64,000 nt of DNA from Diplonema papillatum. Lineage: Eukaryota; Euglenozoa; Diplonemea; Diplonemida; Diplonemidae. Shown here in pieces: positions 17,701 through 26,472 of the stretch. The notes beneath the pieces were generated by a model that had not been told where the DNA came from, did not search any database, and saw only the letters and a list, made by a program, of their open reading frames with translations. The DNA lies in contig JAPJBO010000059.1 in NCBI GenBank assembly GCA_030068145.1, positions 1 to 64,000 on the forward strand, written 5' to 3'. How positions within the stretch are numbered: the stretch's first letter is position 1; the number at the start of each line of letters is the position of its first letter. Made by a program: the position numbers and the translations under genes.

Positions 17701-18186
17701 CTCGCGGATTTGCGGAGTCGAAGGCCCAAACTGTGCTGTCGGAAGGGGCACCACCGGGCGACCGTGGCGAGAGGAGAAGAAGCAGCATCGAAGAAGAGGA
17801 AGGCGGAGCTGGAGGGCGCCGCGCCAGCGCCGAGACAGGCGAAGCGTGAGAACGTGGTGTTCATTCTGCCGGAAGCAGCAGAAGGCAAGCGAGAGCCCGC
17901 AACATCAACACCGACGTCAGCAGCGAAGGTCGGGAAGACGGCATCAACGCCAGCGAAGAAGCGGCGATCAGACTCCGCGGCGGAGCCGGTACCGAAAAGG
18001 CGCAAAGGACGCGTCGATGCGCCACGACCATCGCCCAGGCGCCGAGAAAAAGCAGAAATCGACGCGCAACCGATGAACCTCGACGAGCAATCGAAGGAGA
18101 AGCGAAGCACCAAACGCGCGCCTGAGCGCGACGATCAAGACGAGCTAAAGAGGCGAAAGCATGACACTTCACGTGCGAAGAGATAA
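14629..18186 (+). CDS. LINE reverse transcriptase with zf-RVT and Cys/His-rich tail
   Basis: Reverse transcriptase of the LINE, which would copy element RNA at the nicked target. Numbered from 14629: motif A DFAKCFD (224-230), motif B ILQGCPLSVILIN, motif C FADD (314-317, in place of YADD) and motif D GIPKTFAFG. A zf-RVT-like CxxC...HxxxxC motif is at 638-656. Residues about 949-1040 are rich in Cys and His (CDVCK, CCKAHH, CATCK, CCRNGHH, CAHC), and the last 130 residues are Lys/Arg-rich, probably for nucleic-acid binding and nuclear entry. The core motifs look intact. The frame opens with GTG and lacks an early ATG, so it depends on fusion to the endonuclease frame or is a broken copy. Confidence 0.85.
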   Translation: MQNLHCANKGQLLPWCRKKRADGLVALKVEGQYTANARQIDAALQKDNRMYECSKEPSYEAFRTEYAEDIEHRPMECRDLTGENLRSILGKKRDGGVPGVDGWNTAELKKLPLPLLNALAAVFNAIEAAGTWPDALLEAAVTLIPKDETLDPLALRPITVTSAIYRLWASTRLRDVVQWQEKWIADSQHGFRPKHGTVDVVFEIASQIEEALLTGKELYGVALDFAKCFDKVPRDVVLKLVGKLGLHEKILGQLRDIYARLRRRYKLHMGVGGVFFTTNGILQGCPLSVILINALLSIVVRRVDDVGGVTSESFADDLTLLSRLREACLQNALVEVDRFCSNTGMSIGIPKTFAFGTPKGYEAKLRVGGALIATKEELTIVGCLVGTKRTRRTTDLRYDQRAEEAERLGALPISMTQRSGLAAMAVLPAATYGSEFALPTVRGLGKFTAALLRGVWDPVRLHRAQEAVLGILNKAHLLDPYTVLPYRSLGMIAEVCRRRPAWRARVATVRKAYGSRIRAWGPIGIAAEHAKKLGMRWTEDFDNAEDEAGNVLGLVRQSRGERGHTLRRVIRGWRLAGLEKRRVDFGGVRAGVDYVATNAYGLKASTTLTAARDVAEVVAGSVMTESHAAKLWGGDGLCRRCVEPTEETLGHIWWQCRAYERIRAQHQYAEIVGADRSTWPPCLQEHGILPKGSRVSIEVLHTFMAEVMHERRRLEREGRDRAVGHPWRQLHPDDCPPRRLNFEAIAGPGTFAAVGGERWFRALQHWLDGMCWSVAGDVSTAELAIDFEVYTGLDLPGSVVATTDGTPLSMRARVLARLLKTVGDALERNGDEPPLPGRKLGTVGSLRTVGAPPCLTGYEMRPIFRGGTETMEVLETQLTTARHEFNGEAWGMDLFPTYGGGRAERAARWAVFNDATEKKKGKKSAVVGGDPWYVPEGVPRHEKWGERVCHEHQKVKCDVCKRRGKSVAWCCKAHHKEDDGLAVKFCAQHRLTQCATCKTIAECCRNGHHRCLDHGMPTCAHCSRLADLRSRRPKLCCRKGHHRATVARGEEAASKKRKAELEGAAPAPRQAKRENVVFILPEAAEGKREPATSTPTSAAKVGKTASTPAKKRRSDSAAEPVPKRRKGRVDAPRPSPRRREKAEIDAQPMNLDEQSKEKRSTKRAPERDDQDELKRRKHDTSRAKR

Positions 18187-18265
18187 CCGCGCAGTCGGCG
18201 ATGCAGATTATCGCCACAGATTCTTTGCATTCTAACCCAAAATATTACACTCGATTACGCTCGAT

Positions 18266-19794
18266 CAGGGAGTGGGTGAATTGGCTCATTAGTCGAAAAT
18301 TTTTGGTCAAAATTTTTGGTCCAAAATTTTCAGTATTTGACAGTATTTGTTACAGCTAAAAAGAACGTTGTTGGCAGCGGTTTAACCAGAACTCAGGTGT
18401 GTAGGTTAAATCGCACAAACAACAAGTGAAGTTAACCGTGCCTCCATCCATCAAGAGCTGCGCCTCAACCATTCTTCGAACCTTTCACTTGGAACGTGTA
18501 GTGCAAGGTGAACATCACGAACCCGAACCTGAAACGTTGCGCGCCCCCCTAGCAAACTAAAACTGGCTGCAGGTACGGATCAGTTAGTTACCTGGCTCAG
18601 TACACAACTTTAGAACGAAGGCGCAACCATTGAGAAGCAATTCTCCATCGTCAACTTATGTGCTGAGGTACCTGGCTTTAGAAAACCCGCCAGATGACAT
18701 CAAACCTACTCCAGAGCAAACAGAAACTGAACAGAGCAAACTGAAAATTAGTTTGTACTTTCTTCTAGCTTTCATTCGATACGTTTTGCAATAGTCCCGC
18801 AAATACACACAGCAGATCAAAGAAAGGGGGGCAAGGTGGAAAATGCAGATCAAACGGGAGTAGAATGTGCACACGCTTATCCGACTCTTGACTTACTATG
18901 CCGTGTTCTGAAAGCTGTCGAGGGGCCCCTCCATAGGTTCTCGCATGATTCGTTCGCCTTTGTAACACTATCCGTTTGTAGTACGCTTCGCAATTGTGTT
19001 CTTGCACTCTAGCCGAATGGCGGGTGGCGGATTTCCGCGCTCGGGCGCAAGACACAATTATGCTGCTTTTGCAGTGCAAGCCGAACCCGGTTCGCGACTT
19101 CGGTTGCGGTAAAGTGTTACAAGGTCTTCGGCTTTCAGATCCGGATACGCGTATGCAACAGATAGTTAGAGGTCACTTGAAGGATACCCGTGTGCAGCAT
19201 TCGAAAGAGTTTGCGTATCTGGAGTCTTTTTTTTGGGGGGGGGAAACCCTTTTGACCCGATATTTTAGTGTTATTTTTTGAGAAGATTTTCGAAACATCC
19301 CGAAGATATTCGTCGTCGTCGAATCCTGATATTCGTCCAGCATAGTTGTCGTCCAGGTTACTGACCGTGAGAAGGGGTTCCAAGTACATGCTGTCAATTC
19401 TGTCTGAGTGCGCGACGCAGTTTACTGATAGCCACCGCGTGCCTTCTGTGCCAGGGGTCGGATACGTTTACTTGCTGACCGGTGCTAACGTTGTAGAAGG
19501 CCCACCTATCAGCCTGAGTTCAGCTCCACAAGGTTCGTTTCGTTAAGGCAACTCATGATCACTTCGGTGTGAGGGATTAGTCCTGTTAGAAACTACGTGT
19601 GGGCGCCTGCTCCGTTGCGTGGTCTTCTCTCCGTACAGCGTTCCACGTCTGGAAGGTCCTTGCGTTCAGTTCGCGCTTCCTGTGGGCACAAAGACAGTTG
19701 ATGACTTCAGGAAGGAATCAGCCATTCTTGCGTGATGTAATGTGGAGCTGCAGATTCCGTCTGTTGCCACCTTGCCTTGGGTTGTTAGCCCACC
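18266..19794. other. Intergenic, no gene seen
   Basis: AT-richer sequence after the LINE. Short tandem AATTTTTGGTC-like units occur at 18294-18332. A G9 run lies near 19236. Frames are short and without recognisable domains. Confidence 0.5.
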
Positions 19795-20303
19795 GTCCTC
19801 CCCGGTTCTGGGTTCGGTTCCGAGTTCGGTTTCCTATCGGGCATTGGTTCGGTTCTGGGTTCGGTCTATCAGGCACTGGTTCGGTTTCGTGGGTCGGCTT
19901 CCCGGTTCGGTTTCGGTTCAGTTTCGGGTTCGGTTTTGGGTTCGGTTTCCAAGTTCGGTTTCCAAAACTCATTCTGGAAGGTTCGGTTTCGGGTTCGGTT
20001 CGGTTTTGGGTTCGGTTTCCAAAACTAATTCTGGATGGTTCGGTTTCGGGTTCGGTTTCGGGTTCGGTTGGGTTCGGTTTCCAAAACTAATTCTGGATGG
20101 TTCGGTTTCGGGTTCGGTTTCGGGTTCGGTTTCGGGTTCGGTTTCGGGTTCGGTTTTCAAATCTAATTCTGGAAGGTTCGGTTTCGGGTTCGGTTTTGGG
20201 TTCAGTTTCCAAATCTAATTCTGGAAGATTCGGTTTTGGGGTCGGTTTCGGGGTCGGTTGCAAAACCGAACCCGAAACCGACCCCAAAACCGAACCCTTC
20301 CAG
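19795..20303. repeat. GGTTCG-rich minisatellite ending in a hairpin
   Basis: About 500 bp of GGTTTCGGGTTC-type 12-bp units. A recurring spacer (CCAAAACTAATTCTGGATGG and variants) gives a higher-order period. At the right end, 20221-20260 and 20262-20303 form an inverted repeat of about 40 bp with a few mismatches, so the array folds back on itself. It is open in several frames but is not a protein gene. Confidence 0.9.
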
Positions 20304-21459
20304 AAATAAAACACCCCGACCCGGGGGGGGGGGGGGGGGGGAAGGCTTCTTTCGTGTACCCTTCACTTGCTTACTTTGGCAGCCAGGTTCGTAACAGCTT
20401 GAGCGAGAACGGAGCTGCATTGCCTGGCGGAAGACTCCTCAACCGTCACCACCGTGCAACGCTTGCGGGGTAGGTATTCCGACGCAAACGCTTCTGGAAC
20501 TTCTGCTGAGGGTTGCGCGCGCACGAAACGAGGCCGAAAACGGAAAGAGACTTTTTGACCCTGGTGGATATCTTTTTCTCTCTCCCTCCTTTTTTTTTCC
20601 TGTACTTTTTCTTTGTTCTTTTTTCAAAAGTGAAAAGCACTGATCTTTTTCGTGATACGTCTTTGTTCTGTCGGTTCTTGGTAAATGGAAGGCAGGCAAT
20701 TCTTTGGAGTAGAAGCTCACATTGGGATCTTTGGCCGCGGCTGGGTGTTTGAGTCGCGGAAACGGTGCTTCTCTACAAAATACGAACTGCGCGCATCTCT
20801 TTTTTTTTTTTCGGTGAAGAAATAATTTTTTAACCATGCAGGATAATCCTGGATCCGTGCGTGTGAGTGGCACCCTGAAACGACCCGGAAATGAGCCTAA
20901 CCTCCAAAAGCGCCAAAAAGTAAAGGAACGCAGTTGCTAACAGGCAGGAAACAGAGAGGGCCTCTGAATGAAAGAGACAGAGAGAGGGGGAATAAATGGG
21001 GGTGGTGTGGGGGATCTGGAGTGCAAGAAAGTGCTTGGAATCGTATGTGCGGGTGGGAGGGATGGAAGGGGAGGGGGCGGAAAGGGAACGGGCCTTCCTG
21101 GAGATCTCTACCAGCAGACGAGCCCTGTCGCTGCCCATCGAAGTAGCTGTAATAGTCTGAACTTGATACGCGGCAACCATCTGTGACGAGAGACTGCACA
21201 GTAGGTAGGAATAGGGATCGCCGTGCTTCAGGAGTAAGTCCGGAAGAAAGACGGAGCAATCTTCACAAAACAAACAAGTGACGCGTCGGCAGTATTTTGC
21301 ACTTCAGGATGGGGCTAGCTTCGACAGTCAGTGCAGTGGTCGGAACAAGTTTAAACTAGTCACGGCACTGCACCGATGAGGTTTGTTCGATACCACTTTT
21401 GTGTACACCACGAGAGCGGGGAGAAAAGAGAAAGGACCGCGGTAAAAAAAAACCCCCCA
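20304..21459. other. Intergenic with poly-G tract, no gene seen
   Basis: Begins with a run of about 18 G at 20324-20341. A T-rich stretch lies at 20571-20640 and another T run at 20800-20811. Purine-rich sequence occupies 20940-21110. No coding motif was recognised. Confidence 0.5.
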
Positions 21460-21592
21460 AGTTTTCGCTGACCGAACTGCCCACGAACTCAAATACTGGA
21501 ACGTGGCTTCAGGCGGCAGTTGATCGTGATCAGAGGGTCCTACTCGGGCGGTTCAGTTTCCTCACACATTACGTGCGGCTGAAAAAAAGGAA
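21460..21592 (+). repeat. Dispersed repeat family G, copy 1
   Basis: Matches 26334-26472 with many substitutions. Both contain GTGATCAGA or ATGATCAGA, GGTCCTACT(C/T)GGGCGGTTC and CTCACACATT blocks in the same order. Confidence 0.7.
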
Positions 21593-22380
21593 GGACTAAC
21601 TACCCAGAGCAAAAAACAAAGAGATACGCAGCTTTGTTGAAAACGAACAAAAAATAAAGATAAAAACGCAAAGTCAATCTTGTGGGGGGAGGGGGGAGGG
21701 AATGTCCGAAACAGAGGCGACGGAGGCGATGCGAAAGAACATCGCAGGATCGTTAAGAAGGTGCTTCGTTTCGAGGTCAGAAGGGATCACATCAATACGT
21801 TTTCCCTGCAGAAACGAGGAAAAAAAAGAAAGAAAGGTAAAAAAGAAGAAACGACAAAAAAAAAAAAAAAAACAAAGAAGAAGAAGAAGAAGAATCGAGA
21901 TAAGGAGAACAACAAAAAAAACATGACGGATTTGCGGGCCTGTCGCTGCATCAAGAAGACCATCGCTTCCTGGGTCGTCAAACGATGGAAGAAACCCCCC
22001 GCCAGCACCCCTGGACGTTGGTTAGCAACAGGCCTGTCGCTAACCGTTTGACTTGGGATTTTAGGCCAGTCGCCATCGCCTTCATCCTCGGAAAAACAGG
22101 GGCCCCCAGCAACCCGAAACTCGAAACCTACCACTCGGGTGGTCCTAAAATGCTCGGGAAATTAAGAAAAACTGCTCGGATGCTCGTTTAGGCTGAAATG
22201 ATGGTCCTGCGACGAGGTATTGGTACCATTTGAATCGCTTTTCGATGAGTCGTCCGCCGGGTACCCCAAAACGTGGAACGATGGTTAGCGGGTGTTTTGA
22301 GGGTCTCTCCGGAAAGGGTAGGAGAATGAATGAAACAAGCACGCAGTGTCTGAACCAGCAAAAATTGCCGCCAGGCCGCT
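21593..22380. other. Intergenic, A-rich, no gene seen
   Basis: Contains A-rich runs and GAA repeats at 21820-21930. No recognisable protein motif in any frame. Confidence 0.45.
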
Positions 22381-22432
22381 CCCACCCTCAGGCATCTTGT
22401 CAAGAACCATCCATCCATCCATCAGCCGGCTG

Positions 22433-22470
<38 letters not shown>

Positions 22471-22800
22471 CGGTGGACTTACAGGGGTTCCTGTATGCTA
22501 CAGCATACAGCTGTAAGCTGTAACGTTCAAGTTCTAGTTGATTCCAGTAAGTAGCGACCGGAAACTTGGAAAAAAGAAAAGGGGAAAGCGCACCGATACG
22601 ACACTTGTGTGAGCAAAACATTCGAAAGCAAGAACCTGTTCAGGTCTTTCACTGCGCGTTGTCTACTCGACACTCAAAGGTGGTCACCACGGTGGGCGGT
22701 CAGAAAAAAAAAATTTTTTTTTGCCCCAAATACTCCAAATACCACACTTTGGAAAATTTTTGTGGGCCCACTTTTGGCCGGGAATTTTGACCATTTCACC
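22381..22800 (+). repeat. Dispersed repeat family E, copy 1, with poly-C tract
   Basis: Contains CATC repeats (22407-22422), CAGCCGGCTG, a poly-C run of about 35 bases (22434-22468), then GGTGGTCACCACGGTGGG and an A10T9 palindrome (22703-22721) followed by GCCCCAAATAC. The same modules occur in reverse orientation at 35150-35410, where the middle part is shorter. Confidence 0.75.
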
Positions 22801-23146
22801 TTAGAGAACTTGACCACCCAGCCTCCAAGGCAACTGCACTGTGGAAGGGGGGAAAATCTTAGTTTCATGTTCAGGGGGGGGTCTGGTTTATCCGGCCATC
22901 CGGCCAAAGTGGCTGATTCTTAAAGCAACAAGAGCGCTGCCCACCCTCCCAGCTTCGCAACTTCAGATCCTTTAGGTTCAGGCGGTGGTTTAAAGAACAC
23001 AGCGTGTCCAGCAACAATGCATGAAGGCGTTGCGCGCATGCTGCTTAGCGCGGTTTCGAGGACGGGGGCGGACCATCCCGGATGACTTGCGGTCACGCCG
23101 AAGCTGGCGGCTCCCGCCCGAAGCTACGTACGAGAGAGAAAATACT

Positions 23147-23300
23147 CGACGGGGCTACTTTGACTCCGAATGGAAGGGAGGAAATATAGAGGTAGAGGGG
23201 GCAAATACAATACAAACAAACAATCGGATTTGTTCTTCGCTTGCACCACACCGTGTGTTGTTTTCTCACTCAGGACTTTGACCTGTTGTTTTAGAGTTAA
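23147..23300 (+). repeat. SINE-like family B, copy 1
   Basis: Starts AAAATACTCGACGGGGCT. Includes CTCCGAATGGAAGGGAGG, an ACAATACAA block and CCGTGTGTTGTTTTCTCACT. It runs directly into a reverse family A copy. Confidence 0.7.
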
Positions 23301-23317
23301 AGTTTTGTGTGTCGCAC

Positions 23318-23450
23318 AAAACACAGGTGAATCTGGGTTCAGTGGCGGGCGTAAGCGTTCACCAACAACAAAGACCCAATTTGTAGTTGTATTGGTTTCT
23401 CCCCCTCTAGCCTCCTTCAGAATGAGCACAAGGCAGTCCCTCGAGTAATT
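23318..23450 (-). repeat. SINE-like family A, reverse partial copy
   Basis: Reverse complement of the family A 5' half (TACTCGAGGGACTGCCTTGT head, ACAACTACAAATTGGGTC, ACGCTTACGCCCGCCACT). It abuts family B copy 1, making a composite. Confidence 0.75.
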
Positions 23451-23495
23451 TGTGTCCTAACAAATGCAATTTCCACCCCGGCAGGCCATACGTTC

Positions 23496-23792
23496 AGCAT
23501 GCTGAACGTACTGATTCAGCCCGTTAATTTTCTTAGTTTCTTTTTGTACACATGCTGAATCAGTACGTGTACACGTGCTGAAATCAGTACGTTATCGGCA
23601 CGTACTACCTTTTCTGCAGATTTATCTGGGGAATCAACCGCAGCACCGGGGATTCCGGTCGGCAGATCCTGCTGTTGCCTACCACCGCGACACTGGAGGG
23701 TTGAGGCCGGAGAGGAGGGGCAGAGGCAAAGACATGCAACACTGGCAGGATATGCCCCCTGTGCTCTATTTCTTTTTTGCCTGACCCTACGA
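23496..23792 (+). repeat. Dispersed repeat family D, copy 1
   Basis: Matches 57246-57503. Begins CAGCATGCTGAACGTACTGA, and has partly self-complementary GCTGAA/TCAGTACGT motifs, then GGGGAATCAACCGCAG and GACACTGGAGGGTTGAGGCC. It carries an extra stretch near 23748-23780 that the other copy lacks. Confidence 0.85.
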
Positions 23793-24026
23793 ACTGATTT
23801 TCAGTAGGTATTTAGCTCCAAGGCAAAAGAGCTGCCCTCGGCGTGTACGGTGTCGCATGAGAAGTTGCTCTTTCATCAGCTTTCGTCTCCTCCGCGGGCC
23901 ACTCAACCGCGGCCACGGCCTTCCATTTCACAGCAGAAGGATCAATCGTCACGATGAACGGCGGGCATTTTCACTTACGTCCCTTTTTGTTTGAGAGCAC
24001 TTCCTTCAACCCTGTTTTGTTAGGAG

Positions 24027-24172
24027 GACGCTGGCGTGCGTCGGGGCCAGTGAGAAGCACCGGCCACCTTGCTAGATAAATCCTGCCGCGGAAAAGGAGC
24101 CCTTTCATTCGCTGGGGTCAGCACCCCTGCGGAGGCCCTCTTCCGTGTGCCTTCACGCGGAAGGAAACAGTA
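24027..24172 (+). repeat. Dispersed repeat family F, copy 1
   Basis: Shares GTGCGTCGGGGCC, GAAGCACCGGCCACCTTGCT and CACCCCTGC(G/A)GAGGCCCTC with 30478-30597. It overlaps the 3' end of the reading frame 24118-24867. Confidence 0.8.
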
Positions 24173-24867
24173 GGGTCGCGGGTCTCGTACTCCGCGTTCT
24201 GCTCCTCGTAGGAGTGGAAGAGCCCCCCCAGGCGGAGGATCCACATTCGTTTCGGGGGACCGGATTCCCCGCGGCGCAGGCGGACGAGGTCACGGACCCG
24301 TTCCGTGACATCGTCCCGCCTGTCCTGCAGCTGTTGGTTCCCCTTGAACCTGTACCGCATGTTTGACGCCGTCGGCTGCATCGTTCTCCACCGCTCCGGG
24401 TCGAGGAACGCGAAGTCGCCATCGTCGTCATCGTCGCCGACGTCCTGCCCCGCGACTGCCGCGCCATCCAGCAGCGCGAGCACCTCGCGCTCGTCTTCGA
24501 GGCTGCCCAGCTCCCGCTGCAGCGTCGGGCCCAGGCCCGCCCAGAACCCTGGGTCCTGCTCGTCAAAGGCGAGAAAGATTTCTTCCGCCCTCGCCCTCGG
24601 CAGGCCGGGCATGAGCTCGGCCGGCATCAGTGGTACCCCCCCCTCTCCCGGTAGCTCCTCTCCGCCTCTTGGCCTCTTGGCCTCCTTCTCCGCCTCGTCC
24701 TGCTCACGTGCCCTCTTCTGGGCAGCGCCGATCTCCCTCTCGGCGGCTTCTACTTCGGCCTCACCCCGGGCCAGGCCTGCCTCGAGATCGAGAAGGTGCT
24801 TCTCCAGGAGAGCCAGCCCCTCCGCGTCCCTCTGCAGGGCGTTCTGCTGTTGCTGCTTGGGGGGCAT
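24118..24867 (-). CDS. Hypothetical protein with acidic and coiled-coil regions
   Basis: A frame of 249 codons with an ATG start (MPPKQQQQN). Composition is GC-rich and looks coding against AT-richer flanks. Residues about 10-65 are rich in E, A, L and R with heptad-like spacing, which suggests a coiled coil. A basic KRPRGG patch, a Gly/Pro linker and an Asp run (about 143-149, DVGDDDDDGDF) follow. The C-terminal third (SNMRYRFKGNQQLQDRRDD, RVRDLVRLRRG) is basic. I recognise no family. The last about 18 codons lie inside dispersed repeat family F, so the original end may be lost or reached by splicing. It could be a host gene or a gag-like part of a mobile element. Confidence 0.5.
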   Translation of the reverse strand: MPPKQQQQNALQRDAEGLALLEKHLLDLEAGLARGEAEVEAAEREIGAAQKRAREQDEAEKEAKRPRGGEELPGEGGVPLMPAELMPGLPRARAEEIFLAFDEQDPGFWAGLGPTLQRELGSLEDEREVLALLDGAAVAGQDVGDDDDDGDFAFLDPERWRTMQPTASNMRYRFKGNQQLQDRRDDVTERVRDLVRLRRGESGPPKRMWILRLGGLFHSYEEQNAEYETRDPTVSFRVKAHGRGPPQGC

Positions 24868-25727
24868 CGCAACTTGGGGAAACTTGGGGTAACTTTTTTA
24901 AGCCCGGCGGAGGTCAACTGACCGGAGCTACCGGGGAGAGTGTGCTTACGTTGATATCGGTGTAGACCCTTGCTGTTTTTCAACTATCGCCCACATACCG
25001 TACTGTGTTTCTAACGACGTGTAGGATGGTACAGATCGGAAACTTACTTTTGTTTGCTTGTGATTCGCTCCCCCCCCCAAACAGCAGAAGGTGCTTTCTT
25101 TCTGTATTTTTGAAGTCCTCAGAAAAGACGACATTCTCCTTCTTTAGAGTGAGAGATCTTTCTTGCATTTTTTTTTGGACTAATCATTTTCTTCTAGCGT
25201 TATTTGTGGATAAGAAGGTCGGTATTTTAAAGTCTCCGGTTGACCGTAGAGGCTTGAGTATGGCGGGGGGTTGAGAAAAGTGAGAGTGTGCAGCTCGTTT
25301 CGGGTGTTGTGTCATTCCGTTGTGAAACCTTGTGAAGTCCCCTAACGCGTTTAGGGGGTGCTTGGGATTGGGTAGGGTGTGGTCGTTCTGCTACGGCGTG
25401 AAAAGCCAGGAAGTTTCGACGCTAATCTTCGTTTCAGTAAAGTTTCGGTCTTGAGGGGTGAGATAAAATTGCCGAGAGACGTTCAACTGTTTTCCGTAGT
25501 AACAACTACTCGAAAAAGTGTACAAATTCTTCGCAATACATTGGAGGGGCCCCGCAAGACTGCTAACACAAAGAAATACTGGTGGGCCGCTTCTTGCGTT
25601 TCTCGACGACTACGGGGCGAAGCAATACAAGTTCATCCCTTGCTGATAGACTGCTGATGTGCGATACTCTGCATCGCCGGCGTCGTCTGCATGCGTTCTT
25701 TTTGACCCTTACCCACGGTAAGCGTCA
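24868..25727. other. Intergenic, no gene seen
   Basis: A C9 run near 25070, T-rich sequence at 25165-25180, and AGTCTCCGGTTGACCGTAGA at about 25230 that resembles a segment of SINE-like family B copy 3. No recognisable protein motif. Confidence 0.45.
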
Positions 25728-25962
25728 AAAATACTCAACGTAGCTGCTTCGACTCCGAATGGAAGGGAGGAAATACAGAATACAAACTTGTCCTTCGCTT
25801 ACACCACCGTGTGTTGTTTTCTCACTCAGGACTTTTGACCTGTTGTGTTTGTGTGACTTGTCGTGTAGGGGGTAGACCGCATGACCGGTTCGGTAGTTAC
25901 AGCACTTGGATCCCTTCGGTTATTTGTCTGGCAGCAATCGTCGAGCATTTCCTTCCAAGCGA
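25728..25962 (+). repeat. SINE-like family B, copy 2
   Basis: Carries the family B head (GACTCCGAATGGAAGGGAGG), the GTGTGTTGTTTTCTCACTCA core, then GGTAGTTACAGCACTTGGA and CGAGCATTTCCTTCCAAGC at the tail. Confidence 0.75.
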
Positions 25963-26333
25963 CAGACACGATACATTGCACCATGATGGGTTGTCTTTTG
26001 TTGGTAATGTTGCAACTCACGGCCTCCTCGATCGTACTTCTTACCCCCTATTCAAGATGTGTCTACCCCCCCTTCCCGCTGGAACATGCCAACTGAATCT
26101 TGCTTCGATCTTTACACGAGAACACACATCCTCCTGCCAGCCAGTGATTTTGGCTTGTGGGGGCCCACGGGTACGATGTTTTCAGGAACGGGGGGGATTA
26201 ACCTTGCGCAAGTGTTAGGTATTCGTCGGATATATAGCAATCTTCTTCCTCTTGGTCGTTCTAACATCTACGATGTTTAAACCAGTGGCTTGTATACGGG
26301 TCTGGTGCTCGGACCAAGTCCGAGCAAGGAGGA

Positions 26334-26472
26334 GGTTTTCGTTGACCGCACTACCCTGAGCCCAAATCCTGGACGTGGTTTCAGGTGGCACATTTGGCAA
26401 ATGATCATGATCAGAAGGTCCTACTTGGGCGGTTCAGTTCCCTCACACATTGCATGTGGCTAAAAGAAAATG
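26334..26472 (+). repeat. Dispersed repeat family G, copy 2
   Basis: Partner of 21460-21592, same orientation, with shared GGTCCTACTTGGGCGGTTC and CTCACACATTGC blocks. Confidence 0.7.

Larger units (their letters stand above)
12975..18265 (+). mobile_element. LINE-type non-LTR retrotransposon with frame breaks
   Basis: The element carries an APE-type endonuclease followed by a reverse transcriptase, zinc-binding motifs and a basic tail, the order seen in LINE elements. The coding parts lie in different frames (12987-13373, 13274-14710, 14629-18186), and none of the three starts with ATG. After the stop there is a short 3' region, shared with the decayed copy near 52985, that runs into TCGATTACGCTCGAT-like repeats. 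I cannot fix target-site duplications. The 5' edge is uncertain because the sequence around 12975-13020 is also found at about 55280-55340. Confidence 0.85.

Noticed and set aside
16425-17754. Two frames of over 400 codons antisense to the LINE
   Set aside because: They overlap the reverse transcriptase C-terminal region and show only Ser/Pro/Arg-rich composition, so they are shadows.
19599-20218. Phe/Gly/Ser and Pro/Glu repeat peptides from the minisatellite
   Set aside because: All frames of the GGTTCG array are open because the repeat lacks stops. No start context or flanking coding sequence.
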